A stretch of 64,000 bases of DNA, taken from Pelagibacteraceae bacterium AG-313-A04. Its GTDB lineage: Bacteria > Pseudomonadota > Alphaproteobacteria > Pelagibacterales > Pelagibacteraceae. Where the stretch lies: positions 1 through 64,000 of the forward strand of contig QBVU01000002.1 of assembly GCA_003284275.1 (NCBI GenBank), written 5' to 3'. Shown piece after piece: positions 51,365 to 62,022 of the stretch. Both the position numbers and the translations under genes were made by a program. The notes beneath the pieces were generated by a model. It made no database searches. It saw only the letters and a list, made by a program, of their open reading frames with translations, and was not told where the DNA came from. Each line of letters begins with the position of its first letter. Position 1 is the first letter of the stretch.

Positions 51365-52276
51365 AGCTTTAAGGTGCTCTATGATACTCTCAGATAAAGC
51401 TTGTAAATCATAACCACCTTCTAGAAAAGAAATCACTCTTCCGTTAGAATGAGTGTTTGCTACATCCACAATATTTTTTGTTATTTTAAAAAAATCTTCT
51501 GACTCTAGATTAATATTGGCTAAGGGATCTCTTTTATGAGCATCAAAACCTGCTGAAATTAAAATCACCTCAGGTTTGAATTTATCTATGGGTTTTAGAA
51601 CTTTTTGGTCGAATATTTTTATAAATTCATTACTTCCAATACCAGCTTTTAAAGTTGCATTAAAAATATTTCCAACTCCTGTTTCATTTTCTGCCCCAGT
51701 CCCTGGAAATAAAGGAAATTCATGACATGAGCCATACGCTACAGATTGATCCTTATAAAAAATCTCTTGAGTTCCATTACCATGATGTACATCAAAATCT
51801 ATTATTGCTATTTTATTGAGACTATATTGTTTTTGTAAATATTTTGCTGCTACTGCCACATTATTAATAAAACAAAATCCATTAGCTCTTATAGTTTCTG
51901 CATGGTGACCAGGAGGTCTTACTGCACAAAATGCGATTTCATTGTTTTTCATAAGATCATTTACTGCAGCAATGCCAGCACCGCATGATCTGAGTATCGC
52001 ATTTTCACTATTTGGGCAAAGCATAGTATCAGCATAGGGTTCTTTTTCTACGCCTATAATTCCTTTTTTAGGAATATTAGAAAAAATATTTTTAATATGC
52101 TCTTTTGGATGAACTAAGGAAACAATTTCTAAGTCAACTAAAGGAGCTTCTCTAAAATTAGCTTTTAAATTAGATGATTTTATTGAATTAATAATACTAT
52201 CTAATCTTTCTTTTTTTTCGGGATGACCATTACCGTTAAATTTTTTTAAACAGTCCTCATGAGTGTAAATAATCAT
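51347..52276 (-). CDS. Histone deacetylase/acetoin utilization family deacetylase
   Basis: RPPGHHAE, IDFDVHHGNGTQEIFY, SAGFDAHKRDPL. Confidence 0.92.
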   Translation of the reverse strand: MIIYTHEDCLKKFNGNGHPEKKERLDSIINSIKSSNLKANFREAPLVDLEIVSLVHPKEHIKNIFSNIPKKGIIGVEKEPYADTMLCPNSENAILRSCGAGIAAVNDLMKNNEIAFCAVRPPGHHAETIRANGFCFINNVAVAAKYLQKQYSLNKIAIIDFDVHHGNGTQEIFYKDQSVAYGSCHEFPLFPGTGAENETGVGNIFNATLKAGIGSNEFIKIFDQKVLKPIDKFKPEVILISAGFDAHKRDPLANINLESEDFFKITKNIVDVANTHSNGRVISFLEGGYDLQALSESIIEHLKALKPHI

Positions 52277-53403
52277 AAAAAATTATTTAAGGATTCTGCT
52301 GCTAATCTTGAAGGTGAATTTTTTGTTTTGAAACCTTTTAAAATTAATTGAACACTCTTAACTTGCTCATCCATTTTTTCAGGATTATCAAGATACTGTG
52401 AAGTGCATTCAAATATTCTTTTTGGATTACAATCAGATTGTAGTAACTCTGGTATAATTTCTTTTTTTGCTGCTATATTTATAATATTTGCAAATTTTGT
52501 ATTAACCAACATTTTAACAATTAAAAAATTTATTAATCCCATTTTATATAAAATTATAGATGGTATTTTTGCATTACAAATCTCTAATGAAACTGTACCA
52601 GATTTAGCTACCGCAAAAACTGATTTTTGTAAAATATGTTTTTTTATTTTATTATCACTTATCACTTCACAATTTTTAAGATTATTTTGTTTTAGATATG
52701 ATTGAATTAAATTTGAATATTCATTTGTTGCATGAAAAACAAAAGTAAAATCATTATATTTTTTATTCATTAGTTTGATAAAATCTATTATAATCGGAGT
52801 TAGTACTATGATTTCTGATTGACGACTTCCTGCAAAAATTGAAATCAAGGCTTTATTTTTTCCTAGAATTTCATTTATATCAATTCCGCTCTCTTGCTTT
52901 TGTTCTAATAAAGGATGACCTACAAATTCATTGCTAATATTCTCTTTGTCAAAATAAGGTTTTTCAAAATCAAATAATAACAAGACATGATCTATGAATT
53001 CTTTTATCTTTTTAACTCTTTTCTCTCTCCATGCCCAAACTTGAGGCGCTACGTAATGAACAGTTTTAATTGCTTGATTATTTTTTTTTACCTTTTCTGC
53101 AACTCTTAAAGTGAAATCAGGACTATCAACTGTAAACAGTATATCGGGTTGAAAATCATTAATAGCTTTCACTGTTTCATCAATTTTTTTTTTAATCTTA
53201 AAAATATTAAATAAAACTTTCGTAAATCCCAAATAAGTTACTTCTTTAAGATCGTATATTGTTTTTATTCCTAATTTTTCTAAATTTTCTCCACCAACAG
53301 AAAGATAATTAATGTTAGGATTAATTTTTTTTAAGTTTGATATTACTTCTGAAGCCAGCTTATCTCCTGAGGCTTCTCCTGTTAGTATAAATATCTTTTT
53401 CAT
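52273..53403 (-). CDS. lpxB: Lipid-A-disaccharide synthase
   Basis: ILTGEASGDKLASEVI, HYVAPQVWAWREKRV, FAGSRQSEI, AVAKSGTVSLE; start moved from 53418. Confidence 0.94.
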   Translation of the reverse strand: MKKIFILTGEASGDKLASEVISNLKKINPNINYLSVGGENLEKLGIKTIYDLKEVTYLGFTKVLFNIFKIKKKIDETVKAINDFQPDILFTVDSPDFTLRVAEKVKKNNQAIKTVHYVAPQVWAWREKRVKKIKEFIDHVLLLFDFEKPYFDKENISNEFVGHPLLEQKQESGIDINEILGKNKALISIFAGSRQSEIIVLTPIIIDFIKLMNKKYNDFTFVFHATNEYSNLIQSYLKQNNLKNCEVISDNKIKKHILQKSVFAVAKSGTVSLEICNAKIPSIILYKMGLINFLIVKMLVNTKFANIINIAAKKEIIPELLQSDCNPKRIFECTSQYLDNPEKMDEQVKSVQLILKGFKTKNSPSRLAAESLNNFL

Positions 53404-54467
53404 TTTGAAAGTGTCCAAACAGAACCCTGGTCATTAATTAAAAAAATTCTTCCTGTATTTTCTTGAATTTCAATATCTCTTATTCTTCCAATTTTTTCTT
53501 TAAAAATTATTTCTTCATTTATAAATTTATTATTTTTAAACCTAATTTTTCTAAGAGATTGATCTCGAAGCGAAGTAATCAAAGCGTCACCGTTCCATTC
53601 TTTAAATTCCATACCTTTATATATAATCATTGAGCTGACAGCTATAGACGGCACCCAATATTTTATTGCTTTAGTAAAACCTTTTTTCCATTTTCGACCA
53701 ATCTTTGTTCCCGTATAATTTGTCCCTCCCCAACCAAGAATTTTCCAACCATAGTTTTCGGCGTACTTGGCTTCACCAAACCAATCACCGCCTTTAGCTC
53801 CGTGGTTAGTTAAATATATTTTGTTATCATATGGAGATACATCCATTCCTTGAGGATTTCTTACTCCGATTTGATAAATTTCTGGCAACCAATCTTCTTT
53901 ACCGTTAAATTTCGGGTTATCTATAGGAATACTGCCGTCTAAATGAATTTTAATTATGCTTCCAGGATGTTTTGATGGATCTTGGGCAATCATACCTTGT
54001 CCCCTCTCTCCGGCAGTTATAAAAAGAAATTTATCCTTAATAACAAGTCTAGATCCAAAATGGTAACCAGAGTTTATTGGTGGCTCAGCTCTAAAAATAT
54101 TTTTAAAATTAAGACTGTTATTATCAAAATTAGCTACGGCAACTGAAGTACTTGATTTGCCGCCTCCTCTATTTTCAGAATAAGAGACGAAAACCATTTC
54201 ATTATAAAAAAGAATTTCAAGCAATCCTCCCTGACCATCTTCCAATATATTTAAATTATGTTTTATTTTTTTAATTTTGTTTTTTTTTAAATCAACTAGT
54301 AAAATTTGACCAGATTTCTCTGTTACTAAAATTTTATTTTCTTCTGTAAAAGTTAAGCTCCAAGGGCTATTTAGTCCTGATATTATTTCTTTTAATGCAA
54401 AATCTTCTGACCTTAAATTAAAGGTTTGAATAAAAATAAGCATAAAAATAAAAAAAATCTTTTTCAT
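53400..54467 (-). CDS. PQQ-dependent sugar (aldose/sorbosone) dehydrogenase family
   Basis: Signal peptide; ISGLNSPWSLTFTE, FITAGERGQGMIAQDPSKHPGSIIKIHLDGSIP, GVRNPQGMDVSP, NHGAKGGDW. Confidence 0.87.
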   Translation of the reverse strand: MKKIFFIFMLIFIQTFNLRSEDFALKEIISGLNSPWSLTFTEENKILVTEKSGQILLVDLKKNKIKKIKHNLNILEDGQGGLLEILFYNEMVFVSYSENRGGGKSSTSVAVANFDNNSLNFKNIFRAEPPINSGYHFGSRLVIKDKFLFITAGERGQGMIAQDPSKHPGSIIKIHLDGSIPIDNPKFNGKEDWLPEIYQIGVRNPQGMDVSPYDNKIYLTNHGAKGGDWFGEAKYAENYGWKILGWGGTNYTGTKIGRKWKKGFTKAIKYWVPSIAVSSMIIYKGMEFKEWNGDALITSLRDQSLRKIRFKNNKFINEEIIFKEKIGRIRDIEIQENTGRIFLINDQGSVWTLSK

Positions 54468-55252
54468 TGTACTAAAATAAACATACTATTTTTGTTGGCA
54501 AATTTGATTGCCTCAGATTTATCTAAAAAGATATTATTTTTATGTTTTAAGACTACTCCCTTCAAGCCAGCAGATTTGCATTGTCTTAAGGTTTTCAAGC
54601 CAACTGTAGGTAGGTCTATTCTGTTATCTTGTTTTTTTTTAGGAAATTTGACTAAAACCCCATTATTTATATTTTTTTGTTTTTTAATATTTTTTAATAA
54701 ATATTTAGTTCCTTTTCTTTTTTCTAAAACTACTGAATTATTTCTTCCTACAGCAGCTTGGATATGACTGTAAGGTTTTGATTTATTAAGATATTTAATT
54801 GCATTTTTTATATCTCTTCTATCAATGGCATCAGGTTTATATCTTGAATAATTTCCTCTTTTTAAATTTAATTCTGGCGTAAATAAAGTTGAACTTATTG
54901 TTTTTATACCTTCTTTTTTTAAAATATTTATTATTTCCTTTAAAATTGCTGCGTCTCCGGTTTTCGATTTTTTAATTAATCTTGATATGTAGTAGATGCC
55001 TTTTAAGTCTAATTTAAGTTTTGAAAAATTGGGTTTATTTACTTTACCAGCAAATAATACTTTTTTGCAATTATTTTTTTTTAAAATAGATATTATTTTT
55101 CCAAATTGTCCGATTGATGCTTTATGTGAACTTTTATCTTTTTTAAATAAATTTTTGTTAGTCAAATCGATTATTGTATATTTTTTTTTATTTCTAATTT
55201 TTCTATATATATATTTTGGAAAATCAGTTTCTCCAAAAATTAGACCAATCAT
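54464..55252 (-). CDS. lpxI: UDP-2,3-diacylglucosamine pyrophosphatase LpxI (DUF1009)
   Basis: FGKIISILKKNNCKKVLFAGKVNKPNF; QAAVGRNNSVVLEKRKGT; LPTVGLKTL; position between lpxA and lpxB. Confidence 0.88.
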   Translation of the reverse strand: MIGLIFGETDFPKYIYRKIRNKKKYTIIDLTNKNLFKKDKSSHKASIGQFGKIISILKKNNCKKVLFAGKVNKPNFSKLKLDLKGIYYISRLIKKSKTGDAAILKEIINILKKEGIKTISSTLFTPELNLKRGNYSRYKPDAIDRRDIKNAIKYLNKSKPYSHIQAAVGRNNSVVLEKRKGTKYLLKNIKKQKNINNGVLVKFPKKKQDNRIDLPTVGLKTLRQCKSAGLKGVVLKHKNNIFLDKSEAIKFANKNSMFILVQ

Positions 55253-55256
55253 AATT

Positions 55257-56066
55257 CTATTTTTGTGGGGTGCAGATAGGACGTTTTTTATCTTTTTCTA
55301 TAAAATTTATCACCTCTGAAACTAACTCATTATCTTTATATTCTCCGTTGATTCTGCTGAGGTTTTCATGAAAATTTTCTGAAGCAAATATTTCTTTGTA
55401 AGCTTTATCTAATCCCATTATTTTCTTATTATCATATTTTTTTCTTCTTAGCCCAATTAAATTTATTCCTTGCAAATAATTTCTATTACCAATCGATAAG
55501 CCAAAAGGAATGACGTCTTTTAAAACTCCAGTCATACCCCCAATCATGGCAAGCCTACCTATTCTTGTAAATTGTTGCACAGCTGAATTTCCTCCAATAA
55601 TTACATTATCTTCAATAGTAACATGTCCGCCTAATGGAACATTGTTAGCAATAATTACATTGTCTCCAATTTTACAATCATGAGCAACGTGGGAAGATAT
55701 CATTAATAAACAGTTGTTACCTATAATAGTTTTAGAACCACCACCTTCTGTGCCTGGATTTATTGTAACATATTCTCTGATAAGATTATTTTCACCAATT
55801 GATAAACTATTTTTTTCATTTTTAAATTTAAGATCTTGTGGTTGTGTGCCTATACTTGCAAAAGGGAAAATCTTAGTCCCTTTTCCAATTTTTGTATAAC
55901 CTTCAATATGAACATGAGAAACAAGTTCTACATTATCAGCTAATTCTACGTTTGGACCAACATAACAAAATGGACCAATTACAACTTTTTTTGAAATTTT
56001 AGCTTTTTTGTCTACTACACTTGAATTATGAATCATTTTTTTCTGTCTACTATAGTTGCAGACCAT
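55257..56066 (-). CDS. lpxA: UDP-N-acetylglucosamine acyltransferase
   Basis: Hexapeptide repeats; IREYVTINPGTEGGG, MISSHVAHDC. Confidence 0.95.
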   Translation of the reverse strand: MVCNYSRQKKMIHNSSVVDKKAKISKKVVIGPFCYVGPNVELADNVELVSHVHIEGYTKIGKGTKIFPFASIGTQPQDLKFKNEKNSLSIGENNLIREYVTINPGTEGGGSKTIIGNNCLLMISSHVAHDCKIGDNVIIANNVPLGGHVTIEDNVIIGGNSAVQQFTRIGRLAMIGGMTGVLKDVIPFGLSIGNRNYLQGINLIGLRRKKYDNKKIMGLDKAYKEIFASENFHENLSRINGEYKDNELVSEVINFIEKDKKRPICTPQK

Positions 56067-56488
56067 TCGGCATCTGCCATTCTTTTACCTTCGACTTTTG
56101 CTGTTCCTTTATATTTCCAAACTCTACCATGTGATCTAATCGCTTCTATTTCCAAGTGAAGTTCGCAATCTGGTATTACGGGATTTCTAAATCTAGCCTT
56201 GTCTACTCCCATTAGATAAACTAATTTATTTTCATATTCTTTAGGATCAATGCCGTATGCAGTTAATGCAGCGGCAGCTTGACCAAAAGCCTCAACAATT
56301 AGTACACCCGGCATCACTGGTTGATTTGGAAAATGTCCTTGTACGTAAAATCCATTTTTCTTTACGTGCATAATTGCTGTTGCAGATTTTAAGTGGACAA
56401 TTTTGGTTAATTTATCAATCAAAAGCATCGGCTCTCTATGAGGTAATAGTGTCTCAATAGCTTTTTTATCTAACTCTTTTTCGCTCAT
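56033..56488 (-). CDS. fabZ: 3-hydroxyacyl-ACP dehydratase FabZ
   Basis: LLPHREPMLLIDK, GHFPNQPVMPGVLIVEAFGQAAA. Confidence 0.95.
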   Translation of the reverse strand: MSEKELDKKAIETLLPHREPMLLIDKLTKIVHLKSATAIMHVKKNGFYVQGHFPNQPVMPGVLIVEAFGQAAAALTAYGIDPKEYENKLVYLMGVDKARFRNPVIPDCELHLEIEAIRSHGRVWKYKGTAKVEGKRMADAEWSATIVDRKK

Positions 56489-57447
56489 ACTTTCTTTTTT
56501 AAAAAATCTTTTAATGGAACAGCAGGATAACCCATTATTATTTGATTATCTTGAATATTTTTAACCACTCCACTGCCTCCGCCTATCTTAACGTTATTCC
56601 CAATATTCAAATGACCAGAAATACCAGCTTGTCCACCTATAGAAACATTATTTCCAATTTGAGAACTTCCAGCAAATCCAACTTGGCCAGCTATCATGCA
56701 ATTTGATCCAATCTTTACATTGTGAGCAATATGGACCTGATTATCAATATAAGTATTATCCCCTATCGTAGTGTCATCAATTGATCCTCTGTCTATTGTA
56801 CAGCCAGAGGCAATTTCAACATTATCTGATATGATGACTTTGCCAATATGTGGAAATTTTATATTTTTCCCTTTTATTGGAATAAATCCAAAGCCTTTTT
56901 GACCAATTTTACAATTATCCTGTATCACAACGTTATTCCCAATTATTGTGTTTTTAATTATTACTCCTGAATTTATTGTACAATCACTACCAATTTGAAC
57001 ATTGCTTTCTAAAATTGTATTAGATCCTACGATTGAATTTTTACCAATTTTTACATTTTTGCCAATTAAAACATTATTACCAAATTTAACCTTACTAAAA
57101 TTATCCTTTTTCACAATTTTTAAATTTAAGTCTGGATAATCAATATCTGCATTCGGATAAATAATCTTAAGTGATTTAGCCAATTCTAATAATACGTTAC
57201 TGACTATTATTGCTTCAGTATTTTTTGGCAAATAAACACTTAATTTTTCTGTAGTAATACAAGCTCCAGCTTGTGTTTTAGCGGCTTCAGATTTGTATTT
57301 AACTGTGTCTAAAAATGTAAGATCGTTCTTTTTTGACTTCAATAAAGGTTTTACGTCATTAATAATAAAATTTTTTTTAAATTTATAATTCTTAAAAATA
57401 CTATTTAAAGTAACTTTTTCTTTTTCAAAAAATATATTTAATGACAT
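56485..57447 (-). CDS. lpxD: UDP-3-O-acylglucosamine N-acyltransferase
   Basis: Hexapeptide repeats; GQKGFGFIP, IDRGSIDDTTIGDNTYIDNQVHIAHNVKIG. Confidence 0.95.
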   Translation of the reverse strand: MSLNIFFEKEKVTLNSIFKNYKFKKNFIINDVKPLLKSKKNDLTFLDTVKYKSEAAKTQAGACITTEKLSVYLPKNTEAIIVSNVLLELAKSLKIIYPNADIDYPDLNLKIVKKDNFSKVKFGNNVLIGKNVKIGKNSIVGSNTILESNVQIGSDCTINSGVIIKNTIIGNNVVIQDNCKIGQKGFGFIPIKGKNIKFPHIGKVIISDNVEIASGCTIDRGSIDDTTIGDNTYIDNQVHIAHNVKIGSNCMIAGQVGFAGSSQIGNNVSIGGQAGISGHLNIGNNVKIGGGSGVVKNIQDNQIIMGYPAVPLKDFLKKKV

Positions 57448-57453
57448 TCAAAT

Positions 57454-57975
57454 TTAATTGAATTTAATTGATTTCAACTTTTTGTTTAACAAAGTTATTA
57501 TATCCTTCGTAATATCAAGATTATCATCTGCTAATAAGAGGTTTTTTTTATCAATTACCATTCTAATTTTTTTCTCTAACATATAATCTTTAATAATTGG
57601 ATTTAAGTTTTTTAATAGCTCTTTCCTTGCATTACTTCTTTGCTTGGCAACATCATTTAAAAGATTATTTCTCTCTTTTTGTAAATTAGAAACCTTATTT
57701 CTTAACTCATTTACTTTTTTTTTATACTCCTCAGCTGAAATAATTTTTTTTTGAGCTACTATCTTTTTTTCTTCCTCTTGAAGATTTTTTTCCTTTACTT
57801 TAAGTTTTTTTATACCATTATCTAATTTGCTTTTTAATGTTTGCTGTGCTTTTTTTCCAGCATCACTTTGATTTAATATATATTTAAAATCTAAATAGTG
57901 TGGTACTTCTGCATAAAGTAAAGATTGAAAATTTAGCACAAAAATTAATATTGCTAATTTTATTATATTTTTCAT
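57454..57975 (-). CDS. skp: OmpH/Skp-family periplasmic chaperone
   Basis: Signal peptide MKNIIKLAILIFVLNFQSLLYA and coiled coil; start moved from 58056, which overlapped bamA. Confidence 0.85.
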   Translation of the reverse strand: MKNIIKLAILIFVLNFQSLLYAEVPHYLDFKYILNQSDAGKKAQQTLKSKLDNGIKKLKVKEKNLQEEEKKIVAQKKIISAEEYKKKVNELRNKVSNLQKERNNLLNDVAKQRSNARKELLKNLNPIIKDYMLEKKIRMVIDKKNLLLADDNLDITKDIITLLNKKLKSIKFN

Positions 57976-57976
57976 A

Positions 57977-60211
57977 TTAAAAAGTTGTTCCAAGGTTAAA
58001 GTTGAAGCTTTCCGTTTTATCCGAACTTGTTTTTTGCAATACTGTAGAGAAGACAAAAGACATTGGCCCGATTGGTGAGTTCCAATTAGCCGCCACTCCT
58101 GTAGAAGACCTTACTTTATTACTATTATCTAAAGAACTATCATAATCAACGCCCCAAACATTTCCAAAATCTAAAAACAAACTTAAATCAGTGTTTGAAT
58201 CCTCTGGTAAAAAGTTTGGTAGATTTGCCTCCAAATTCAATGCTGCTGCATAGTTACCCCCGATATGATCGCTTCCATCAACAGGACCAACCTTGCCTCT
58301 TTCGAACCCACGAAGTCTGTTAGAACTTAATGATTTTCTTTTACTAAGTCTTACATCATCATCTATACCATTTACGCTTGACAGAAAAAGTTTTGTTGCC
58401 GTAACAACATCCTCTGAAAAAGAAAAATATTTACTAGCAGATAAGGTGTTTCCTATAAAAGCTTTATCTGCATATAAGGGTAAAGTTTGATTAAATGATA
58501 TAATTGAGCCATCAGTTGGCATAAACTTTCTATCACGCTTATCGAAAGAAAGTCCATAGTTAGCAGAAATTTCTGAAAACTCTCCACTTTGTTTTTTTAA
58601 AGAATCTGAAGCGGAGTCTAAGGTTTGTAAATCATCATAAGAAGTTGCTAAACCTAAACTTAAATTTATATCTTTATATTGTTCGAAGCTTGTTAGAACT
58701 TCAGCTGTAATAATCGAATTTTCATAACCTCTAGTAGGCACATCATTTTTCTCACTTCGAAGCGAGTAATAAATAGAATTACCAAGAAAATCATAGTTAG
58801 GATTTAGATAACTAAATGTACCAGATAAGGACTCTTTATCTACTTCCAAATCAAAACCCAACTGTTTACCTTCACCAAGGTAATTATTTTCTTTAATTCC
58901 AATAGCGAAACTTCCTCCATTAGTGCCAATGCCTGCACCAGCAGATATCTCACCTGTTGGTTTTTCCTCAATATTTATCTTAATATTTTTTAAATTATCT
59001 TTACTTCCTTCTTCGACTTCGTAATTAACATCTTTAAAAATATTTCTAGCTTTCAATTCAGATACAGATTTATCTAATCCTATTTTTGTGAAGGGATCGC
59101 CCTCATCTATAATTAACTCACCTCTTATTACACTCTCATCAGTGACATTATTTCCTAAAATATCAATTCTCTCGACTAAATTTTTTTCTCCTTCAAAAAT
59201 ATTAAAAACTATAGAAATTGTATTTTTACCTAAATTTTCTTGAACATTATGTTCAACAAATTGTAAATTATTATCCTCTATTAAATTATCAATATTATCC
59301 AAAAGTTTTTTTATCTTAAAAGGGGAATGATATGTTCCGATATATTCTTTGTAAAAATCTTCTAAAGGAAAGAAAATATCTTTATCAAAAACTGAGTCTA
59401 CATTAGTCGATATTTGATTTATTACAAACCTTTCTCCTTCATTAATTGAATAAGTAATTTCGGCGTCCCCCGCTTCATTTATTTTTGCTGTTTTAGAGTT
59501 TATCTCTACGTTATAAAATCCATTTGACCTGTAATAATTTCTTAACAACCTTTCATCTAATTGAATCAAATTTTCACTTAAACTTGTATTCTTAGAAATA
59601 ACTTTCCAAAATTTATCTTCCTCGGAAGCAATAATTTCTCTTAATCTATTTGATCTTACTGATTTATTCCCTAAAAAATTAATTTTTTTAATTTTTGTCT
59701 TATTGCCTCTTTCAATTTCTATTATTAAATCAAAATTGTCACTATCAATTTCTTTTACTCTAGCATTAACTTTTGCAAAATTATAACCCAAATATGAATA
59801 AACGTTTTTAATATTTTCAACATCTTTAGCTAGATAAGATTTTATAAAAGATCTTTTTTCCTTTAGTTGCATCGACTTTTTAATTTCATCTTTAAATTTA
59901 TTACTTTTCTCACCAATAAGTATTAATTGATTTAAAACTGGATGCTCTTTTAGATTTATTATTAAATTATCTTTATTTAATGTAATTTGAACATCTTCAA
60001 AAAAATTCGTAGAGTATAAATTTCTAATAACCTTGTTAATGTCTGCTTCTGAGTAATCTTTTTTTAGTTTTATATCGCCATACAAAATAATTGTTTCATC
60101 AGAAATTCTTTTATTGCCATTAATAATAGTATTGTTTACGATTTCGGCTTTAACAAAAGAAAATTGCAGCGATAAAGTTATTAATATTGTCGTAAAAAAT
60201 TTTTTCATCAA
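57977..60211 (-). CDS. bamA: Outer membrane assembly factor BamA
   Basis: POTRA repeats and surface-antigen barrel (RLRGFERGKVGP), terminal Phe. Confidence 0.95.
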   Translation of the reverse strand: MMKKFFTTILITLSLQFSFVKAEIVNNTIINGNKRISDETIILYGDIKLKKDYSEADINKVIRNLYSTNFFEDVQITLNKDNLIINLKEHPVLNQLILIGEKSNKFKDEIKKSMQLKEKRSFIKSYLAKDVENIKNVYSYLGYNFAKVNARVKEIDSDNFDLIIEIERGNKTKIKKINFLGNKSVRSNRLREIIASEEDKFWKVISKNTSLSENLIQLDERLLRNYYRSNGFYNVEINSKTAKINEAGDAEITYSINEGERFVINQISTNVDSVFDKDIFFPLEDFYKEYIGTYHSPFKIKKLLDNIDNLIEDNNLQFVEHNVQENLGKNTISIVFNIFEGEKNLVERIDILGNNVTDESVIRGELIIDEGDPFTKIGLDKSVSELKARNIFKDVNYEVEEGSKDNLKNIKINIEEKPTGEISAGAGIGTNGGSFAIGIKENNYLGEGKQLGFDLEVDKESLSGTFSYLNPNYDFLGNSIYYSLRSEKNDVPTRGYENSIITAEVLTSFEQYKDINLSLGLATSYDDLQTLDSASDSLKKQSGEFSEISANYGLSFDKRDRKFMPTDGSIISFNQTLPLYADKAFIGNTLSASKYFSFSEDVVTATKLFLSSVNGIDDDVRLSKRKSLSSNRLRGFERGKVGPVDGSDHIGGNYAAALNLEANLPNFLPEDSNTDLSLFLDFGNVWGVDYDSSLDNSNKVRSSTGVAANWNSPIGPMSFVFSTVLQKTSSDKTESFNFNLGTTF

Positions 60212-61371
60212 TTATTTATTTTTTCTAAAGTAGTTTTTTTTGCCCAGTCATTAATAGCGTATATTTGATTTATGTTTTTAGGTTTTCTTATAGCATAATT
60301 TCTATAATTTTTATCTTTAAGGACGACCATTATGTATTTAAAAATGTCATAAAAAGCAATCTTTTTAGCCAAAAATTGATCGACCAAAACTTCATTAGAT
60401 GCATTAATGATAATCGGCGAAGAAGGTCCTGAATTTATCAATTTTTTCAGTTTAATAGTTGGAAATATATTGTGATTAACGACGTCAAAAGTTAAATTTT
60501 TTTTAAATTTTCTTTTTAACTTAGATTTATAAAAATTCTCTATATTAAAATCATTATCAAAAATTGCATTAGCTATTGGAATAATCATAGAATTTTCATG
60601 ATAGATGAATTTATATAAGCCATTATTAAATTGAATAATCGCATGAACAAAGGAGTCAGGATGAATTAAAATATCAAGTTTATTGTAAGGAATTTTAAAA
60701 AGTTTGTGAGCTTCTACTAATTCTAAAATTTTATTCATTAGAGTAGCTGAGTCAATTGAGATTTTTTTTCCCATATTCCATTTCGGATGTTTAAGAGCCT
60801 CTTTAGGGCTAATACTTTTAATTTTTTTTCTGCTTGATTTTAAAAAAGGACCTCCAGATGCTGTCAAATATATTCTTTTAATTTCAGCAATTTGATGATT
60901 TTGAATTAATTTAAATATTGAAAAGTGTTCTGAATCAATTGGAATAATTTTTGTTTTATTTTCTTGTGCTAATTTTTCTATAAGGTCCCAACCACAGATA
61001 ATAGACTCTTTGTTTGCAATTAGTAGTTTTCTGCTTTTCTTTAAAAGTAAAAGAGTTGGGTTTAGTCCTGATATTCCTGGTATAGCTGAAATTGAAATAT
61101 CAATTTTTTTTTTAAATTTTATATCGAGAATATTATTTATTATTTTAGTTTTTTTATTTTTGAATTTTTTTTTAATTTTATTGAAAATAGTATCGTCAGA
61201 GATAAAAAAATATTTCGGTTTAAACCTCAGAATTTGCCTATTAATTTCATTAAAATTTTTATTTGCGGAAAGAAAATAAATCTCAAATTTATTTTTTTTT
61301 TTATTTATAATTTCTAATGTTTGAACACCTATTGAACCTGTTGAACCTAATATAGATATAGTTTTTTTCAT
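60208..61371 (-). CDS. dxr: 1-deoxy-D-xylulose-5-phosphate reductoisomerase
   Basis: ILGSTGSIGVQTLEII, IANKESIICG, TASGGPF, NMGKKISIDSATLMNK. Confidence 0.96.
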   Translation of the reverse strand: MKKTISILGSTGSIGVQTLEIINKKKNKFEIYFLSANKNFNEINRQILRFKPKYFFISDDTIFNKIKKKFKNKKTKIINNILDIKFKKKIDISISAIPGISGLNPTLLLLKKSRKLLIANKESIICGWDLIEKLAQENKTKIIPIDSEHFSIFKLIQNHQIAEIKRIYLTASGGPFLKSSRKKIKSISPKEALKHPKWNMGKKISIDSATLMNKILELVEAHKLFKIPYNKLDILIHPDSFVHAIIQFNNGLYKFIYHENSMIIPIANAIFDNDFNIENFYKSKLKRKFKKNLTFDVVNHNIFPTIKLKKLINSGPSSPIIINASNEVLVDQFLAKKIAFYDIFKYIMVVLKDKNYRNYAIRKPKNINQIYAINDWAKKTTLEKINN

Positions 61372-62022
61372 TTAATTCAATATTACAAATATGACAAATC
61401 CTAAAGGGATTCCCAAAAGTATTCCATCTACTCTATCAAGAATACCCCCGTGACCGGGTAATATGTTTCCTGTGTCATTTAGTTTTGCTTTTCTTTTCAA
61501 GAATGAGAAAAGCAAATCTCCAACTTGACAGAAAATTGAAGTTAAAGTTGCAAATATTATTAGTTTTAAATTTATAGATATTTGAAAATATACGGATAAA
61601 AAGAAAACTACTATAACAGACAAAATTATAGAACCAAAAGATCCTGAGTAAGTTTTGTTTGGACTAATTTTTGTAAGTTTTGGACCTTTAAATATTTTTC
61701 CAAATATAAAACCGCCAATGTCCGACGCAACACAAGCAAATAATAAAATAATTAAGATTATCTTTAAACCCGAAATATTTGAAAAAAAAAGGAAATAAAT
61801 ACAAAAAAGGAATATGTAAATTGAAAAAAAAATATTTATAAAATAATTTACAAATAAATTTAATTTTAATTTTTTTATAATGTTTGCAAACTCTATAATA
61901 GCTAGCACGCCGCAAACTAAGAGACAATAAATCATAATAAAATTAAAATTAAAAATTAAAAAGATTAATAAAAATAAAATTAAAGTTGTAAAAAGTCTTT
62001 TATATAGGTTTGTCAAAATCAT
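61372..62022 (-). CDS. cdsA: Phosphatidate cytidylyltransferase
   Basis: SDIGGFIFGKIFKGPKLTKISPNKTYSGSFGS; RKAKLNDTGNILPGHGGILDRVDG signature. Confidence 0.95.
   Translation of the reverse strand: MILTNLYKRLFTTLILFLLIFLIFNFNFIMIYCLLVCGVLAIIEFANIIKKLKLNLFVNYFINIFFSIYIFLFCIYFLFFSNISGLKIILIILLFACVASDIGGFIFGKIFKGPKLTKISPNKTYSGSFGSIILSVIVVFFLSVYFQISINLKLIIFATLTSIFCQVGDLLFSFLKRKAKLNDTGNILPGHGGILDRVDGILLGIPLGFVIFVILN

Noticed and set aside
54426-54767. 113-aa plus-strand ORF over lpxI
   Set aside because: Antisense to lpxI; no independent support
57976-58056. N-terminal extension of the Skp ORF overlapping bamA
   Set aside because: A signal-peptide-bearing ATG at 57975 fits better and removes the overlap
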